Origin: Verrucomicrobiota bacterium JB022
Lineage (GTDB): Bacteria > Verrucomicrobiota > Verrucomicrobiia > Opitutales > Oceanipulchritudinaceae
Length of the DNA stretch: 64,000 bases
Reading direction: 5' to 3'
NCBI GenBank assembly: GCA_030673845.1
Contig: JAUTCQ010000021.1
Coordinates: 124,001 to 188,000, forward strand
The translations under genes were made by a program, and so were the position numbers. Positions 17,843 through 26,113 of this stretch are shown one piece after another; position 1 is the stretch's first letter, and each line of letters begins with the position of its first letter. The notes beneath the pieces were generated by a model that was not told where the DNA came from, searched no databases, and saw nothing but the letters and a program-made list of their open reading frames with translations.

Positions 17843-18823
17843 ATGCAATTTCCTGACAGCGCAAATAAGCAATGCCGGCCGGAAATGTGGGCGGCCCTGG
17901 AAGCCCGAGCCGATGCCCAAGGGCGGCTCAGTTATCGCGACTTTATCGAAGTGACCCTGTACACGCCCGAGGTGGGCTACTATCGACAGCCGGCGGAGCG
18001 CGTGGGAAGGCAGCCGGGCAGCGACTTCTACACCTCCACTTCGCTGGGGCCGATCTTCGCCGAGCTGGTCGTCGCGGCTGCTGTCAAACTGCTGCCGGAG
18101 GCGCCCGCGCACTACACCTTTGTCGAAATCGCGGCCGAGCCAGACTCCGGGCTGCTGCACGGGCGCGAGCACCCCTTTGCCGACTACCTACCGCTCCGGC
18201 TGGGCCAGGAGCTCAATATCCCGCCTCGCAGCGTGGTCTTTGCCAACGAGTGGCTCGACGCCCAGCCCTTCGACCGCCTTGTCTTCCGCGAAGGCGCGTG
18301 GCGAGAGCGCGCGGTGCAACTCCAGCCAGATGCCACGCTCGCGGAAATCGAGCTGGGGCGATGGGATCGCGATTTTCCGGCCTTGGCCCACCCCGCGCCG
18401 GAGGGTTACGAGCTGGATCTGCCGCTCGACGCTGTGCAGGCGCTGGAAAGCATTGCCCGACAAGACTGGCAGGGGCTTTTTATTACCTGCGACTACGGGC
18501 TGCTCTGGAATGCCCTTGCCTACGAGCGCCCCGCAGGCACCGCGCGCACCTACTCGCGCCACCAGCAAGGCGACGACCTGCTGGAGCGTCCGGGCGAAAT
18601 CGACATCACCTGCCACGTCTGCTGGGACTGGCTGGAGCAGGCGTTGCGGGACCATCGCTTTGACGCGCACCTGGAGCGGCAGGAGGCTTTCCTGGTCCAG
18701 CATGGCACGGCGGCCATCGAGCGAGCGATGCGCGAGAGCCGCCTTTCGCGCGGGGCCTTGCAGGAGCTGCTGCACCCCCAGTATTTCGGGAGCAAGTTTC
18801 AGGTGCTCTGGGGAAGCCGATAA
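17843..18823 (+). CDS. MidA/NDUFAF7-like SAM-dependent methyltransferase
   Basis: A 326-residue protein with the general pattern of the MidA/NDUFAF7 class of S-adenosylmethionine-dependent protein methyltransferases. Seen are LSYRDFIEVTLYTPEVGYY near the N-terminus, the FANEWLDAQPFDRLV segment, the ITCDYG motif and the GEIDITCHVCWDWL segment near the C-terminus. The mitochondrial homologue methylates a complex I subunit; the bacterial substrate is unknown. The SAM loop (usually ExGxGxG) reads EIAAEPDSG here and is poorly conserved. ATG at 17843 is taken as start; MWAAL at 17885 is an alternative. Confidence 0.8.
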   Translation: MQFPDSANKQCRPEMWAALEARADAQGRLSYRDFIEVTLYTPEVGYYRQPAERVGRQPGSDFYTSTSLGPIFAELVVAAAVKLLPEAPAHYTFVEIAAEPDSGLLHGREHPFADYLPLRLGQELNIPPRSVVFANEWLDAQPFDRLVFREGAWRERAVQLQPDATLAEIELGRWDRDFPALAHPAPEGYELDLPLDAVQALESIARQDWQGLFITCDYGLLWNALAYERPAGTARTYSRHQQGDDLLERPGEIDITCHVCWDWLEQALRDHRFDAHLERQEAFLVQHGTAAIERAMRESRLSRGALQELLHPQYFGSKFQVLWGSR

Positions 18824-18909
18824 GCGCACATACATGAAAAGTTATTCACTTTTTTCCTTGCGGCCCCCGGGGGGCGCGTGCTTTTGTCTACGTTTTTCCC
18901 AAGCGAGCT

Positions 18910-19143
18910 ATGGCACGGATTTGTTCAGTAACTGGTAAGCGTCGCGTCAGCGGCAGCAAGATTCACCGCCGCGGTCTCACCAAGAAGAGTGGTGGTATCG
19001 GTACGCACATCGCGAAGATCACCAAGCGCACTTTCAAGCCGAATGTGCAGCGGGTGCGCGTGAAGTTGGCCAATGGCCAAACGAAGCGCGTCTGGGTCTC
19101 CGCCAAGGCGCTCAAGGCTGGTCTCGTCGAGAAGGCCCTTTAA
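18910..19143 (+). CDS. rpmB: 50S ribosomal protein L28
   Basis: A 77-residue basic ribosomal protein L28. The N-terminus MARICSVTGKRRVSG and the TFKPNVQRVRV segment are diagnostic, as is the final VWVSAKALKAGLV. The single Cys (residue 5) means the four-cysteine zinc form is not present. It is transcribed alone, with an upstream GC-rich stretch and a clear terminator 32 bp after its stop. Confidence 0.96.
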   Translation: MARICSVTGKRRVSGSKIHRRGLTKKSGGIGTHIAKITKRTFKPNVQRVRVKLANGQTKRVWVSAKALKAGLVEKAL

Positions 19144-19174
19144 GGCCCCGACTGCCCTTTCCCTTTCGACCCCC

Positions 19175-19206
19175 GCCGACTTTGCGCATGCGAAGTCGGC
19201 TTTTCG
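19175..19206 (+). terminator. Rho-independent terminator of rpmB
   Basis: Eight-base stem GCCGACTT (19175-19182) with AAGTCGGC (19193-19200), ten-base loop, followed by TTTTCGTTT. Confidence 0.85.
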
Positions 19207-19274
19207 TTTATCCAGACCTTGGCAAATTTCGCCAAACCTGCCGTCTTGGCACAGGAAATGGAGTATATTAAGGT

Positions 19275-19685
19275 ATGAGCAGCTCTCACCCTTACTCCGC
19301 CCCCACTTTTTCGACTGCCAAGCCTAAATCCAAAGGTGTCGATCACGCCACTCAGATGGCCGCGTTGCGCCGCGTAGACAAGATCTCACGCCTGATGGAT
19401 ACGGCCTTCAAGGTGCCGATCATCGGTCGCCGCGTTGGCTGGGACGGCATCATCGGCCTCGTCCCCGGCGTTGGTGATACCATTACGGCAGCCATCTCGG
19501 CCTACCCGATCGTTGAGGCTTTACGCATGGGTGCGCCGCGCACTCTGGCCCTGCGTATGGCCGCCAACGTAGGGGTAGACTGGCTGGTCGGCAGTGTGCC
19601 GATTCTGGGCGACTTCTTCGACTTCGCCTTCCGCGCCAATATCCGCAACGCGGCCCTCTTGCGCCGCTGGCTGGAGAAGGCGTAA
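19275..19685 (+). CDS. DUF4112 domain protein
   Basis: A 136-residue membrane-associated protein of DUF4112. The segments LMDTAFKVPIIGRRVGWDGIIGLVPGVGD and VGSVPILGDFFDFAFRANIRN are the conserved core of the family, with two hydrophobic helices between and around them. Function is unknown for the whole family. The 131-bp gap after rpmB, with a terminator, indicates its own promoter, although I cannot point to one confidently. Confidence 0.85.
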   Translation: MSSSHPYSAPTFSTAKPKSKGVDHATQMAALRRVDKISRLMDTAFKVPIIGRRVGWDGIIGLVPGVGDTITAAISAYPIVEALRMGAPRTLALRMAANVGVDWLVGSVPILGDFFDFAFRANIRNAALLRRWLEKA

Positions 19686-19712
19686 AAAAACCACGGGAGA
19701 GCTGCCCGTGGT
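19684..19712 (-). terminator. Rho-independent terminator of the acetyl esterase gene
   Basis: On the minus strand a stem CCACGGG/CCCGTGG (19691-19697 with 19705-19711) is followed by seven T (A run 19684-19690). It lies 27 bp beyond the esterase stop and next to the convergent DUF4112 gene. Confidence 0.82.
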
Positions 19713-19738
19713 CGAAACCGCTACGCGTTGACCAAGGC

Positions 19739-21022
19739 TTAGTTGCCTGCGCTCAGTTGCTCAAAGAGCCAAGCCTGCCCGGCCGCCGTCTGCTCCGGAT
19801 AGGTCCAGTGGTAGGTTTCGGGGTAGAGGTGAAGCTCCGGCTCACGCTTCAGCACATTGTGGGCGGCAAAGGTCGAAGTCGGCGGGCAAACCCAGTCGTT
19901 ATAGCCAAACGACATCCAACCCGGCTTGTCGAGATGGCGGGCGAAATTCACCACATCGTAGTACGGGATCACGCCATACCACTCGGGGTGCTTTGCCGCG
20001 TCATAACGCGAAAAGAGGTGCGGCCAGCCACCGGCTTGGCCCTTGAGATCGCCCAGCATGTCCGACATGGCGGGATAGAAGGAGACATACGCATCCACGT
20101 CCGCATGCAGACTGGCGGTGATGATGCTCAGTGCCCCACCCTGGCTGCCCCCGGTCACGCCGATGTTCTCGCCATCCCACTCGGGTAGCGACTGCAGGAA
20201 GTCGACCGCCTTGACACAGCCGAGGAAGACACGCTTGTAATAGTAGCGATCGCGATCTTCGGCCTGGTTGACGTTGTAGTCCAGCAAGGCGCCATAGCGG
20301 AGGTTGAGGTAGGTTTCTTCCGGGTAGCGCACGGGGATGCCGTGGATTCCGATGTCGAGGGTAATGGCGCCTTGTTCGGCCACTTTGGATGAGCCCGTGT
20401 AAGGGCGCACGCCTGCCCCGGGCACGCGCAGGATGGCAGGATACTTCCCGGGCTTTTTAGGTACGCAAAGCACGCCGTAGATGTAATTGCGAGCCTCATT
20501 GCGGAAGCGCACGTGGTAGGCGTTGACCCGATCGGTGCTCAGATCGGGCAGCAGCTCGAAGCTTGGCTCCAGCGGCACCTTACGCACCTGCGCGATGGCG
20601 TCTTGCCAGAACTGCCAGAAGTCGGCGGGCTCGGACACGTAGGGCGTGATCTCTTCCGGCTCGAAGCCTACGTTGGCGTCGCCGCGGTAGGTCTTGCCCT
20701 CGTAGTCGACAAACACGGCGCAGCGCAGGAAACCCGGCTTGTCGCGTCCAGCCGTCTGGATCACCACCCCTTGGGCGCTCGTCGTGGCGTTGCCTTCTTC
20801 GGTCGCGTCGAACTGTTCGGGCGAAATTTCGTAACGCAGCGCCAGACCTTCGACCGGGCGCGCATCTTTCAGCGCGTGGACGGTAAAGGTCACCGGAGTG
20901 CCAACGTCGTAGGTCCAGTCGGCCTCGTTGGGCGTCACCACGACGGTGATCAGCTCGCGCTCAGGAGCAGCGCAGGCCAGCGTGCTGGCAAGGAGAGTCA
21001 GGGTAAGGAGGAGTGGTCTCAT
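19739..21022 (-). CDS. Secreted CE7 acetyl (xylan) esterase
   Basis: A 427-residue alpha/beta hydrolase of the acetyl xylan esterase/cephalosporin deacetylase family (CE7). A signal peptide ends near LACA (residue 18). A ~100-residue beta-rich N-terminal region precedes the catalytic domain, making it longer than the usual ~320-residue cytoplasmic enzymes. The nucleophile serine is in TGGSQGGALS (about residue 290), and the terminal His is in ETYHWTYPEQ. It should remove acetyl groups from xylan or related acetylated sugars outside the cytoplasm, consistent with the nearby glycan genes. A minus-strand terminator follows. Confidence 0.88.
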   Translation of the reverse strand: MRPLLLTLTLLASTLACAAPERELITVVVTPNEADWTYDVGTPVTFTVHALKDARPVEGLALRYEISPEQFDATEEGNATTSAQGVVIQTAGRDKPGFLRCAVFVDYEGKTYRGDANVGFEPEEITPYVSEPADFWQFWQDAIAQVRKVPLEPSFELLPDLSTDRVNAYHVRFRNEARNYIYGVLCVPKKPGKYPAILRVPGAGVRPYTGSSKVAEQGAITLDIGIHGIPVRYPEETYLNLRYGALLDYNVNQAEDRDRYYYKRVFLGCVKAVDFLQSLPEWDGENIGVTGGSQGGALSIITASLHADVDAYVSFYPAMSDMLGDLKGQAGGWPHLFSRYDAAKHPEWYGVIPYYDVVNFARHLDKPGWMSFGYNDWVCPPTSTFAAHNVLKREPELHLYPETYHWTYPEQTAAGQAWLFEQLSAGN

Positions 21023-21082
21023 ATTTATTAGATTCTACGATTCTACAAAGTTGGGGCAATCGCGAAATAGCGAGGGTGTGTT

Positions 21083-22675
21083 TCAGGCATGCAGTGCGGC
21101 GGGGTCTTCCGGCGGAGCGCTGAAGTCGTGTTGAAGGCTGTCCGCCGTGCGGCCGCTCAAGTGGTTCCACCTGCGCAGTTCCGCTTCGCGGGCGTAGAGG
21201 GTGTCAAGTTGCGCATCGGTGCACCGCCACTGCCAGTTGCCGCCCTGAGTCCCAGGCAGATTCATCCGCGCCTCCGGGCCCAGGTCGAGCAGGTCTTGCA
21301 GCGGCACGACGGCCAGCCGCGAGACCGAAAGCAGCGCAGCGCGCACCAACGGCCAGGCTGTCGACGGATCGCCCCAATCGAAATAGGTCTGCACGGCGGC
21401 CTCTTGCCCACCTTGCAGACTGGCTCTCCAGCCGACGGTCGTGTCGTTGTCGTGCGTACCGGTGTAGACGACGCTATGAGCCGGGTAGTGGTGCGGGAGG
21501 TTCACCTGATTGGCATCGTGACCGAAACCGAACTGCAGCACCTTCATGCCCGGGAGGCCAGTAGCTTCACGCAGCTCGAACACCTCACGGTCGATATAGC
21601 CAAGGTCTTCGGCAATGATCCGGGCGGCCGGGAAGCGCTCGTAAACCGCTTGGAAAAAGTCGAGCCCCGGGCCAGGCTGCCATTGGCCGGTCCGGGCATC
21701 GGGAGCGTCACCCGGGATCTCCCAATAGGTCGAAAAACCGCGAAAGTGGTCGAGCCGCACGACATCGTAGAGCGCAAAAGCGCCGGCCAGGCGGTCGAGC
21801 CACCAGCGGTAGCCTGTCTCGCGCAAGTAAGCCCAGTCGTAGAGCGGATTGCCCCAAAACTGGCCCAGCTCCGAATAATAGTCGGGCGGCACTCCCGCCG
21901 ACACCTGCAGGCGACCATCGGCGTGGAGACGGAAGTTTTCCGGGGCGCTCCAGACGTCGGCGCTGTCGTGCGCGACAAAGATCGGCACGTCGCCGATGAT
22001 CTCGACGCCTCGCTCATGCGCGTAGGTGCGCAAGCGCTGCCATTGGTCGAAAAACCAATATTGGTAGATCCGGCGGCGGCGGGCTTCGGCTTGTACCTCC
22101 TCTGGCAGCGAGGCGGGATCGAGGCGATGGAAGTCGCGATATGGCTCCGCCCACTCCGTCCAGGCGCGCCCACCATGGTGGGCCTTCAAGGCCATAAAGA
22201 ACGCGTAGGATTCGAGCCAGGTGCTTTGGGCGGCCTGAAACGCTTCCCAATCCACCTTGCCGTCTTCCGTGTGAGTGGGGTCGAAGCGGTCGGCAGCCAA
22301 GCGCAGAAGCGGCCAGAAATGCCGATACAAACCGCCATAGTCGACGCGTCCGGGAGGCAAATGTTCCAACGGCTGAAGCTCCTCGGGGTGGAGCAACCCT
22401 TGCGAGGCCAACTCCGCGAGGTCGATGAAGTAGGGGTTGCCCGCGTAGCTGGAAAAGGACTGATAGGGCGAGTCGCCGTAGCCCGTAGGCCCAAGCGGGC
22501 AGATCTGCCAATAGTGGAAGCCGCTCGCCGCCAGCCAGTCGATCAACCGGTGAGCGCTCGCCCCGAAATTGCCGATCCCAAAGCGCCCCGGCAACGACGA
22601 AACGTGGCAGAGAACGCCGCTTTGGCGCTGGTTGAGCCATGGCTTGGGTGTGGTGAAAACAGGCGTGCGCGACAT
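21083..22675 (-). CDS. malQ: 4-alpha-glucanotransferase (amylomaltase, GH77)
   Basis: A 530-residue cytoplasmic GH77 enzyme that transfers alpha-1,4-glucan segments between maltodextrins. The N-terminal SGVLCHVSSLPGRFGIGNFG, the nucleophile region VVRLDHFRGF, the acid/base AEDLG and the third acidic residue in GTHDNDTTVGW are all present, and the length is usual for bacterial MalQ. The ATG at 22675 has AAAGG upstream on its strand and fits the family N-terminus; the frame is open 34 codons further back but that stretch shows no similarity. It lies next to, but is apparently transcribed separately from, the esterase. Confidence 0.95.
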   Translation of the reverse strand: MSRTPVFTTPKPWLNQRQSGVLCHVSSLPGRFGIGNFGASAHRLIDWLAASGFHYWQICPLGPTGYGDSPYQSFSSYAGNPYFIDLAELASQGLLHPEELQPLEHLPPGRVDYGGLYRHFWPLLRLAADRFDPTHTEDGKVDWEAFQAAQSTWLESYAFFMALKAHHGGRAWTEWAEPYRDFHRLDPASLPEEVQAEARRRRIYQYWFFDQWQRLRTYAHERGVEIIGDVPIFVAHDSADVWSAPENFRLHADGRLQVSAGVPPDYYSELGQFWGNPLYDWAYLRETGYRWWLDRLAGAFALYDVVRLDHFRGFSTYWEIPGDAPDARTGQWQPGPGLDFFQAVYERFPAARIIAEDLGYIDREVFELREATGLPGMKVLQFGFGHDANQVNLPHHYPAHSVVYTGTHDNDTTVGWRASLQGGQEAAVQTYFDWGDPSTAWPLVRAALLSVSRLAVVPLQDLLDLGPEARMNLPGTQGGNWQWRCTDAQLDTLYAREAELRRWNHLSGRTADSLQHDFSAPPEDPAALHA

Positions 22676-22847
22676 GGGTAAGCCTTTCGCGGTCAGCCTA
22701 AGGAAGCACGGCCCGGTTTCAAGGCAACGTAGCGTAATCTTCGCTATAGCGTCTGCAATCGCACCTATTAGGCGCACTGCTGCGTAGGTTTGCGACCCCG
22801 TCGTGGGCTTGCGGGTGCCGTTTCGCGACGTTCAGCTGGATAGTGGT

Positions 22848-22861
22848 TGTTAACGTTAAAC
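22848..22861. promoter_or_regulatory. LacI-family-type operator
   Basis: TGTTAACGTTAAAC contains the perfect 10-bp palindrome TTAACGTTAA (22850-22859) with a central CG, the general form of LacI/GalR-family operators. It lies 10 bp before the yecH-like start and 172 bp before the divergent malQ start. A LacI-family regulator gene is at 23241. Assignment to that regulator is inference. Confidence 0.5.
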
Positions 22862-22871
22862 CCTGCTTCGC

Positions 22872-23150
22872 ATGAACAACGAAACCCATGGGCACGAGGT
22901 GCTGCACTTGATGATGGCGATCGGCAAGCCTTTGCCGCGGATGCACTTGAAGATGTGCATGGAATACTACTTCGGTCATCAGGCCCTCTATATCACTTGC
23001 CGCGACCCCGAAGGCTTGACCGCCGACGGGTTGATCGACGCCTTCACCGAGCGTGGCCGGATTCAGTTGACCGACGCCGGATATCTGCCGGTGCAAGGGG
23101 CGACTTGCCACCACTCGGGCGAGGCGTGCCACCACCATCACCACCATTAG
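22872..23150 (+). CDS. YecH-like (DUF2492) putative metal-binding protein with native His6 tail
   Basis: A 92-residue protein of the YecH/DUF2492 type: the opening HGHEVLHLMM, a central YITCRDPEGLTADGLIDAF and the loop before the terminal Cys/His match the family, whose members are thought to bind metal. The C-terminus is unusual. After Cys79-His80-His81 it ends Cys86 followed by six consecutive His (87-92), then the stop. This is natural sequence and not a tag, and it would make a strong Ni/Zn/Cu-binding tail. It lies between divergent malQ and the LacI gene, just after a LacI-type operator. Confidence 0.8.
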   Translation: MNNETHGHEVLHLMMAIGKPLPRMHLKMCMEYYFGHQALYITCRDPEGLTADGLIDAFTERGRIQLTDAGYLPVQGATCHHSGEACHHHHHH

Positions 23151-23171
23151 AGCGGAGATTTGGGGGCGACT

Positions 23172-23193
23172 CGGCTTGCCGTAAGCCGCGCTT
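23172..23193 (+). terminator. Possible terminator after yecH-like gene
   Basis: CGGCTT (23172-23177) with AAGCCG (23183-23188), five-base loop, followed by CGCTTTT. The stem is only six pairs, so confidence is limited. Confidence 0.4.
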
Positions 23194-23240
23194 TTGGCCA
23201 AGGTAGAGCCGGGGATGCCAAAGCGTCCCACCCCTACCCC

Positions 23241-24350
23241 ATGCCCCGCAGCCCCGTTACGATTCGCGACATTGCCAAACACGCGGAGGTCTCGCCCTCT
23301 GCCGTGTCACTGGCGCTCCGCAACAGCCCAAAGATCTCTGCCGCCCAGCGCGAACGCATCCAGCAGCTGGCACAGGAGCTGGGCTACACGAAGGACCCGC
23401 ATGTGACGCAGTTGATGGCCCACTTGCGGCAGTCGCGCGCCACGCGCTCGGCCGCGACGCTGGCGGTCTTGATCCCCGAAATCGGCACGGCGGAACAACA
23501 GAGTTACCACCCAATCCGGGCTTTGCTGGAGGGTATCCGCGATCAGGCGGGCCGGATGGGCTTCGAGCTCGACGTGTTTCACCTGGCCGACATGCAGATG
23601 TCTTCCGCCCGGCTCCGTAACATCCTGATCGCACGCGGGATCAAGGGTATTATCGTGCTGCCCTTCCGCAGCGGCGTCGGCCGGATCGACTTCGATTTTT
23701 CGGGCTTCTGCGCGGCGACAGCGGGCTTCAGCATTATCGACCCGATGCTTGACCGCGCCTGCCCGAATTACCTGCAAATGATGGATGAGTTGCTGGAGCA
23801 CCTCTGCGCGCAGGGCTACGAACGTATCGGGCTGGTCATGACGTATGGGGAAGGCGGCATCGGCCAAAAGCTCTTCACCTCGTCGTTTCTCTTTTTCCAG
23901 ACCAAGATCGCTGCAGCGCACCACATCCCCATCTTGCCGAAAAAGGAGATCTCCGACGAGAGCCTGCAGGCGTGGATTGAGCAGTATCGCCCGCAGGCCA
24001 TCGTTGGCGCGGGCAGCGTCTACCAACGCCTCGCGCGACTCGGCTACCGCATCCCGGCAGACGTCGCCTTTGCCAGTATCGACCTCTCCGAACCTCCGGT
24101 CGAGGCCACCGGGGTCAATCACCGTTACCGGCTGATCGGGCGCGAAACGGTTTCGCTGGTCGCGACCAACCTGAATCTCAACCAGACAGGCGTGCCGGAA
24201 AACCCGCGCGTCGTGCTGGTCGATTCGCACCGGCGCGATGGCTTCAGCCTACCGCCTTGCGGGAGTGCCATCCCGGTGCGCTTGCGCACGACGGTATCCG
24301 AAAAAATGGCGCGGCAACAGGAAATCGCCGCGCCAGTCTCGCCAGCCTAG
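23241..24350 (+). CDS. LacI-family transcriptional regulator
   Basis: A 369-residue regulator. The N-terminal LacI helix-turn-helix (VTIRDIAKHAEVSPSAVSLAL, split over residues 5-25) and hinge (ISAAQRERIQQLAQELGY) are followed by a periplasmic-binding-protein-like sugar-sensing domain. Such proteins repress or activate sugar genes in response to a ligand. It converges with the symporter gene, sharing four bases (CTAG) at the stops, and is the only LacI regulator in the glycan region. The neighbouring transport, oxidoreductase and hydrolase genes are the likely targets, by inference. Confidence 0.92.
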   Translation: MPRSPVTIRDIAKHAEVSPSAVSLALRNSPKISAAQRERIQQLAQELGYTKDPHVTQLMAHLRQSRATRSAATLAVLIPEIGTAEQQSYHPIRALLEGIRDQAGRMGFELDVFHLADMQMSSARLRNILIARGIKGIIVLPFRSGVGRIDFDFSGFCAATAGFSIIDPMLDRACPNYLQMMDELLEHLCAQGYERIGLVMTYGEGGIGQKLFTSSFLFFQTKIAAAHHIPILPKKEISDESLQAWIEQYRPQAIVGAGSVYQRLARLGYRIPADVAFASIDLSEPPVEATGVNHRYRLIGRETVSLVATNLNLNQTGVPENPRVVLVDSHRRDGFSLPPCGSAIPVRLRTTVSEKMARQQEIAAPVSPA

Positions 24351-26113
24351 GCCGCTACGACGCGACCTTCGACTCGGCGGACGCCGTACCAGATTGCTCC
24401 GCCAAGGAGGAAGAGCATCGCAGCGAAGGTCAGCAGCACGGCAACCTTTTGCGCGACCGTAACCGCAAGCACCGTCATGACGGCCCCCAGCACGAGCACC
24501 GACCACGCACAGAGCTTGGCCGGCAGCAGCGAGGCCACAATGGGGTTATCGGCAGCCAACACTTTGGCTTGGGCGGCGTGCGCCTGGATCTTGCGATAGC
24601 CGGGAGCTTCCTCGCGGCCGAGCGCTTCGGAAAGACCGAGCACGAGCAGCGCGGTAACCGAGCCTACCACGAGATCGGTCACGTTCTGGTTGTGCTGGAC
24701 CAGCGAGGTGATGGGCCGCAGCAGCTCTACATCGAGAAAACCGCCCGCCGAAAGGCCGAACTTGGCCACCACCGCCGCCGAGCCGCCGATGATGGTAGCG
24801 GCCCAAGCCGTCTTGAGGCTGATCTTGCGCGAAAACAGGCCCCAGATGGTCGGGAGTACGAGCGGCCCCGTCAACATGGCCGTGAGCGAGATGATATAGC
24901 CCGTGTAAGTGCCAGCGCGCGGGATGATCATGGCCCCGGCGACGATCATCATGCCGAGTGCGACAGTGAAGATGCGCCCCATCGCCACCAGTCGCTTTTC
25001 GCTGGCCTGCGGGTTGATCAGGTTGCGGTAAAACTCGTTGGTAAAGGCCCCCGCGTAAACGTTAAGCTGCGTCGTAACCATGCTGGCCGTGGCGGAGGTC
25101 ATCGCCGCTACCATCAGGCCCATCATGCCGACCGGCAGCACTTGCTGGCAGGCCAGAATGTAAGCACGCTCGCCCAAGGCGTTGACCTCCGAGGGGCTGA
25201 GCCCCTCCGGGATCGGCGAAACAAGGCGGTAGGCCATCGGCGGCAGCATCCAGAAGATGGGGCTGACGAGATACATGATGCCGAAGAGGTAGGTGCTCTT
25301 GCGGGCATCCTTCTCCGTCGGCACGCACAGGAAGCGCTGCACAAAGGTCCAGTCTCCCCCGATCTTGAAGTAGTGGACGACCACCCAGCCCGTGAGGAAC
25401 CACCACGTATAGTCTTGCGCCACCGGCTGCCAAAAGCCTTCCGGTGCCTCCGTCAACATGCTGCCGAGCCCGCCCGCCTGCATCAGGATCAGCGGCACAA
25501 CCACAATCACCGACACCGTCAGGATGATGAACTGCAGCACATCGGTCATCAGCACCGCCCACAAGCCGCCGCCAAAGGTAATCAGGATGACCACGCCGCA
25601 GATGAAAATGGAGGTGTAGGTGACCGAGAGGTTGCCGGTGGCTGGGTCGGCCAACGGGTGGTCGATCCCCAGCGGCACGAGCGTGCAGACAATGACGGAC
25701 AGGGCGTAGACCGAGCCGCCCATGGTGAAGAGGTTGATCAGCCCTTGCAGCCAGGTGTAGAACTGCACGATGGAGTTGCCGAAGCGCAGTTGCAGGAACT
25801 CGGCGGCGGAGTTGACGCCTATACGCTTCCACACCCCCGCCAGCGTGGCACCCACAATCAGCGCCGCCACCCCGTAGCACAGGCTGATGGCGACGGCAAC
25901 AAAGCCGTAGCGGTACGCGATGCCACCCCACACGACAAAGGTGCCGGCGGAAAACATCGTCATGAAGGCCGACAGGCCCGAGACCCACCAAGGCGATTGC
26001 CCACCAGCGGCAAACATCTCCTGCGAAGACTTGTTGCGCGAAATGAACGACGCGCCCATCGCGATCAGGCCGATCACATACAGCAGGATGACGAAGTAGT
26101 CGGGCGTGCTCAT
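24347..26113 (-). CDS. Sodium:solute symporter (SSS family)
   Basis: A 588-residue inner-membrane transporter of the SSS family with about 13-14 hydrophobic segments. Visible are the MSTPDYFVILLYVIGLIAMG first helix, a typical helix-break segment WWVSGLSAFMTMFSAGTF, and the conserved second-repeat region. It should couple Na+ entry to uptake of a sugar, sugar acid or related solute. The start overlaps the stop of the upstream FAD oxidoreductase gene (ATGA), so both are translated from one transcript and probably act on the same substrate. That substrate cannot be read from the sequence. Confidence 0.9.
   Translation of the reverse strand: MSTPDYFVILLYVIGLIAMGASFISRNKSSQEMFAAGGQSPWWVSGLSAFMTMFSAGTFVVWGGIAYRYGFVAVAISLCYGVAALIVGATLAGVWKRIGVNSAAEFLQLRFGNSIVQFYTWLQGLINLFTMGGSVYALSVIVCTLVPLGIDHPLADPATGNLSVTYTSIFICGVVILITFGGGLWAVLMTDVLQFIILTVSVIVVVPLILMQAGGLGSMLTEAPEGFWQPVAQDYTWWFLTGWVVVHYFKIGGDWTFVQRFLCVPTEKDARKSTYLFGIMYLVSPIFWMLPPMAYRLVSPIPEGLSPSEVNALGERAYILACQQVLPVGMMGLMVAAMTSATASMVTTQLNVYAGAFTNEFYRNLINPQASEKRLVAMGRIFTVALGMMIVAGAMIIPRAGTYTGYIISLTAMLTGPLVLPTIWGLFSRKISLKTAWAATIIGGSAAVVAKFGLSAGGFLDVELLRPITSLVQHNQNVTDLVVGSVTALLVLGLSEALGREEAPGYRKIQAHAAQAKVLAADNPIVASLLPAKLCAWSVLVLGAVMTVLAVTVAQKVAVLLTFAAMLFLLGGAIWYGVRRVEGRVVAA

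Noticed and set aside
16625-18823. A 732-codon plus-strand frame spanning the S41 protease and methyltransferase genes
   Set aside because: Its first 400 codons are antisense to the S41 peptidase, which has clear catalytic motifs. Only the part from 17843 shows family similarity.
22872-23150. The hexahistidine end as a cloning artefact
   Set aside because: It continues a native reading frame of a known family with unrelated flanking chromosome sequence, and no vector sequence is nearby.
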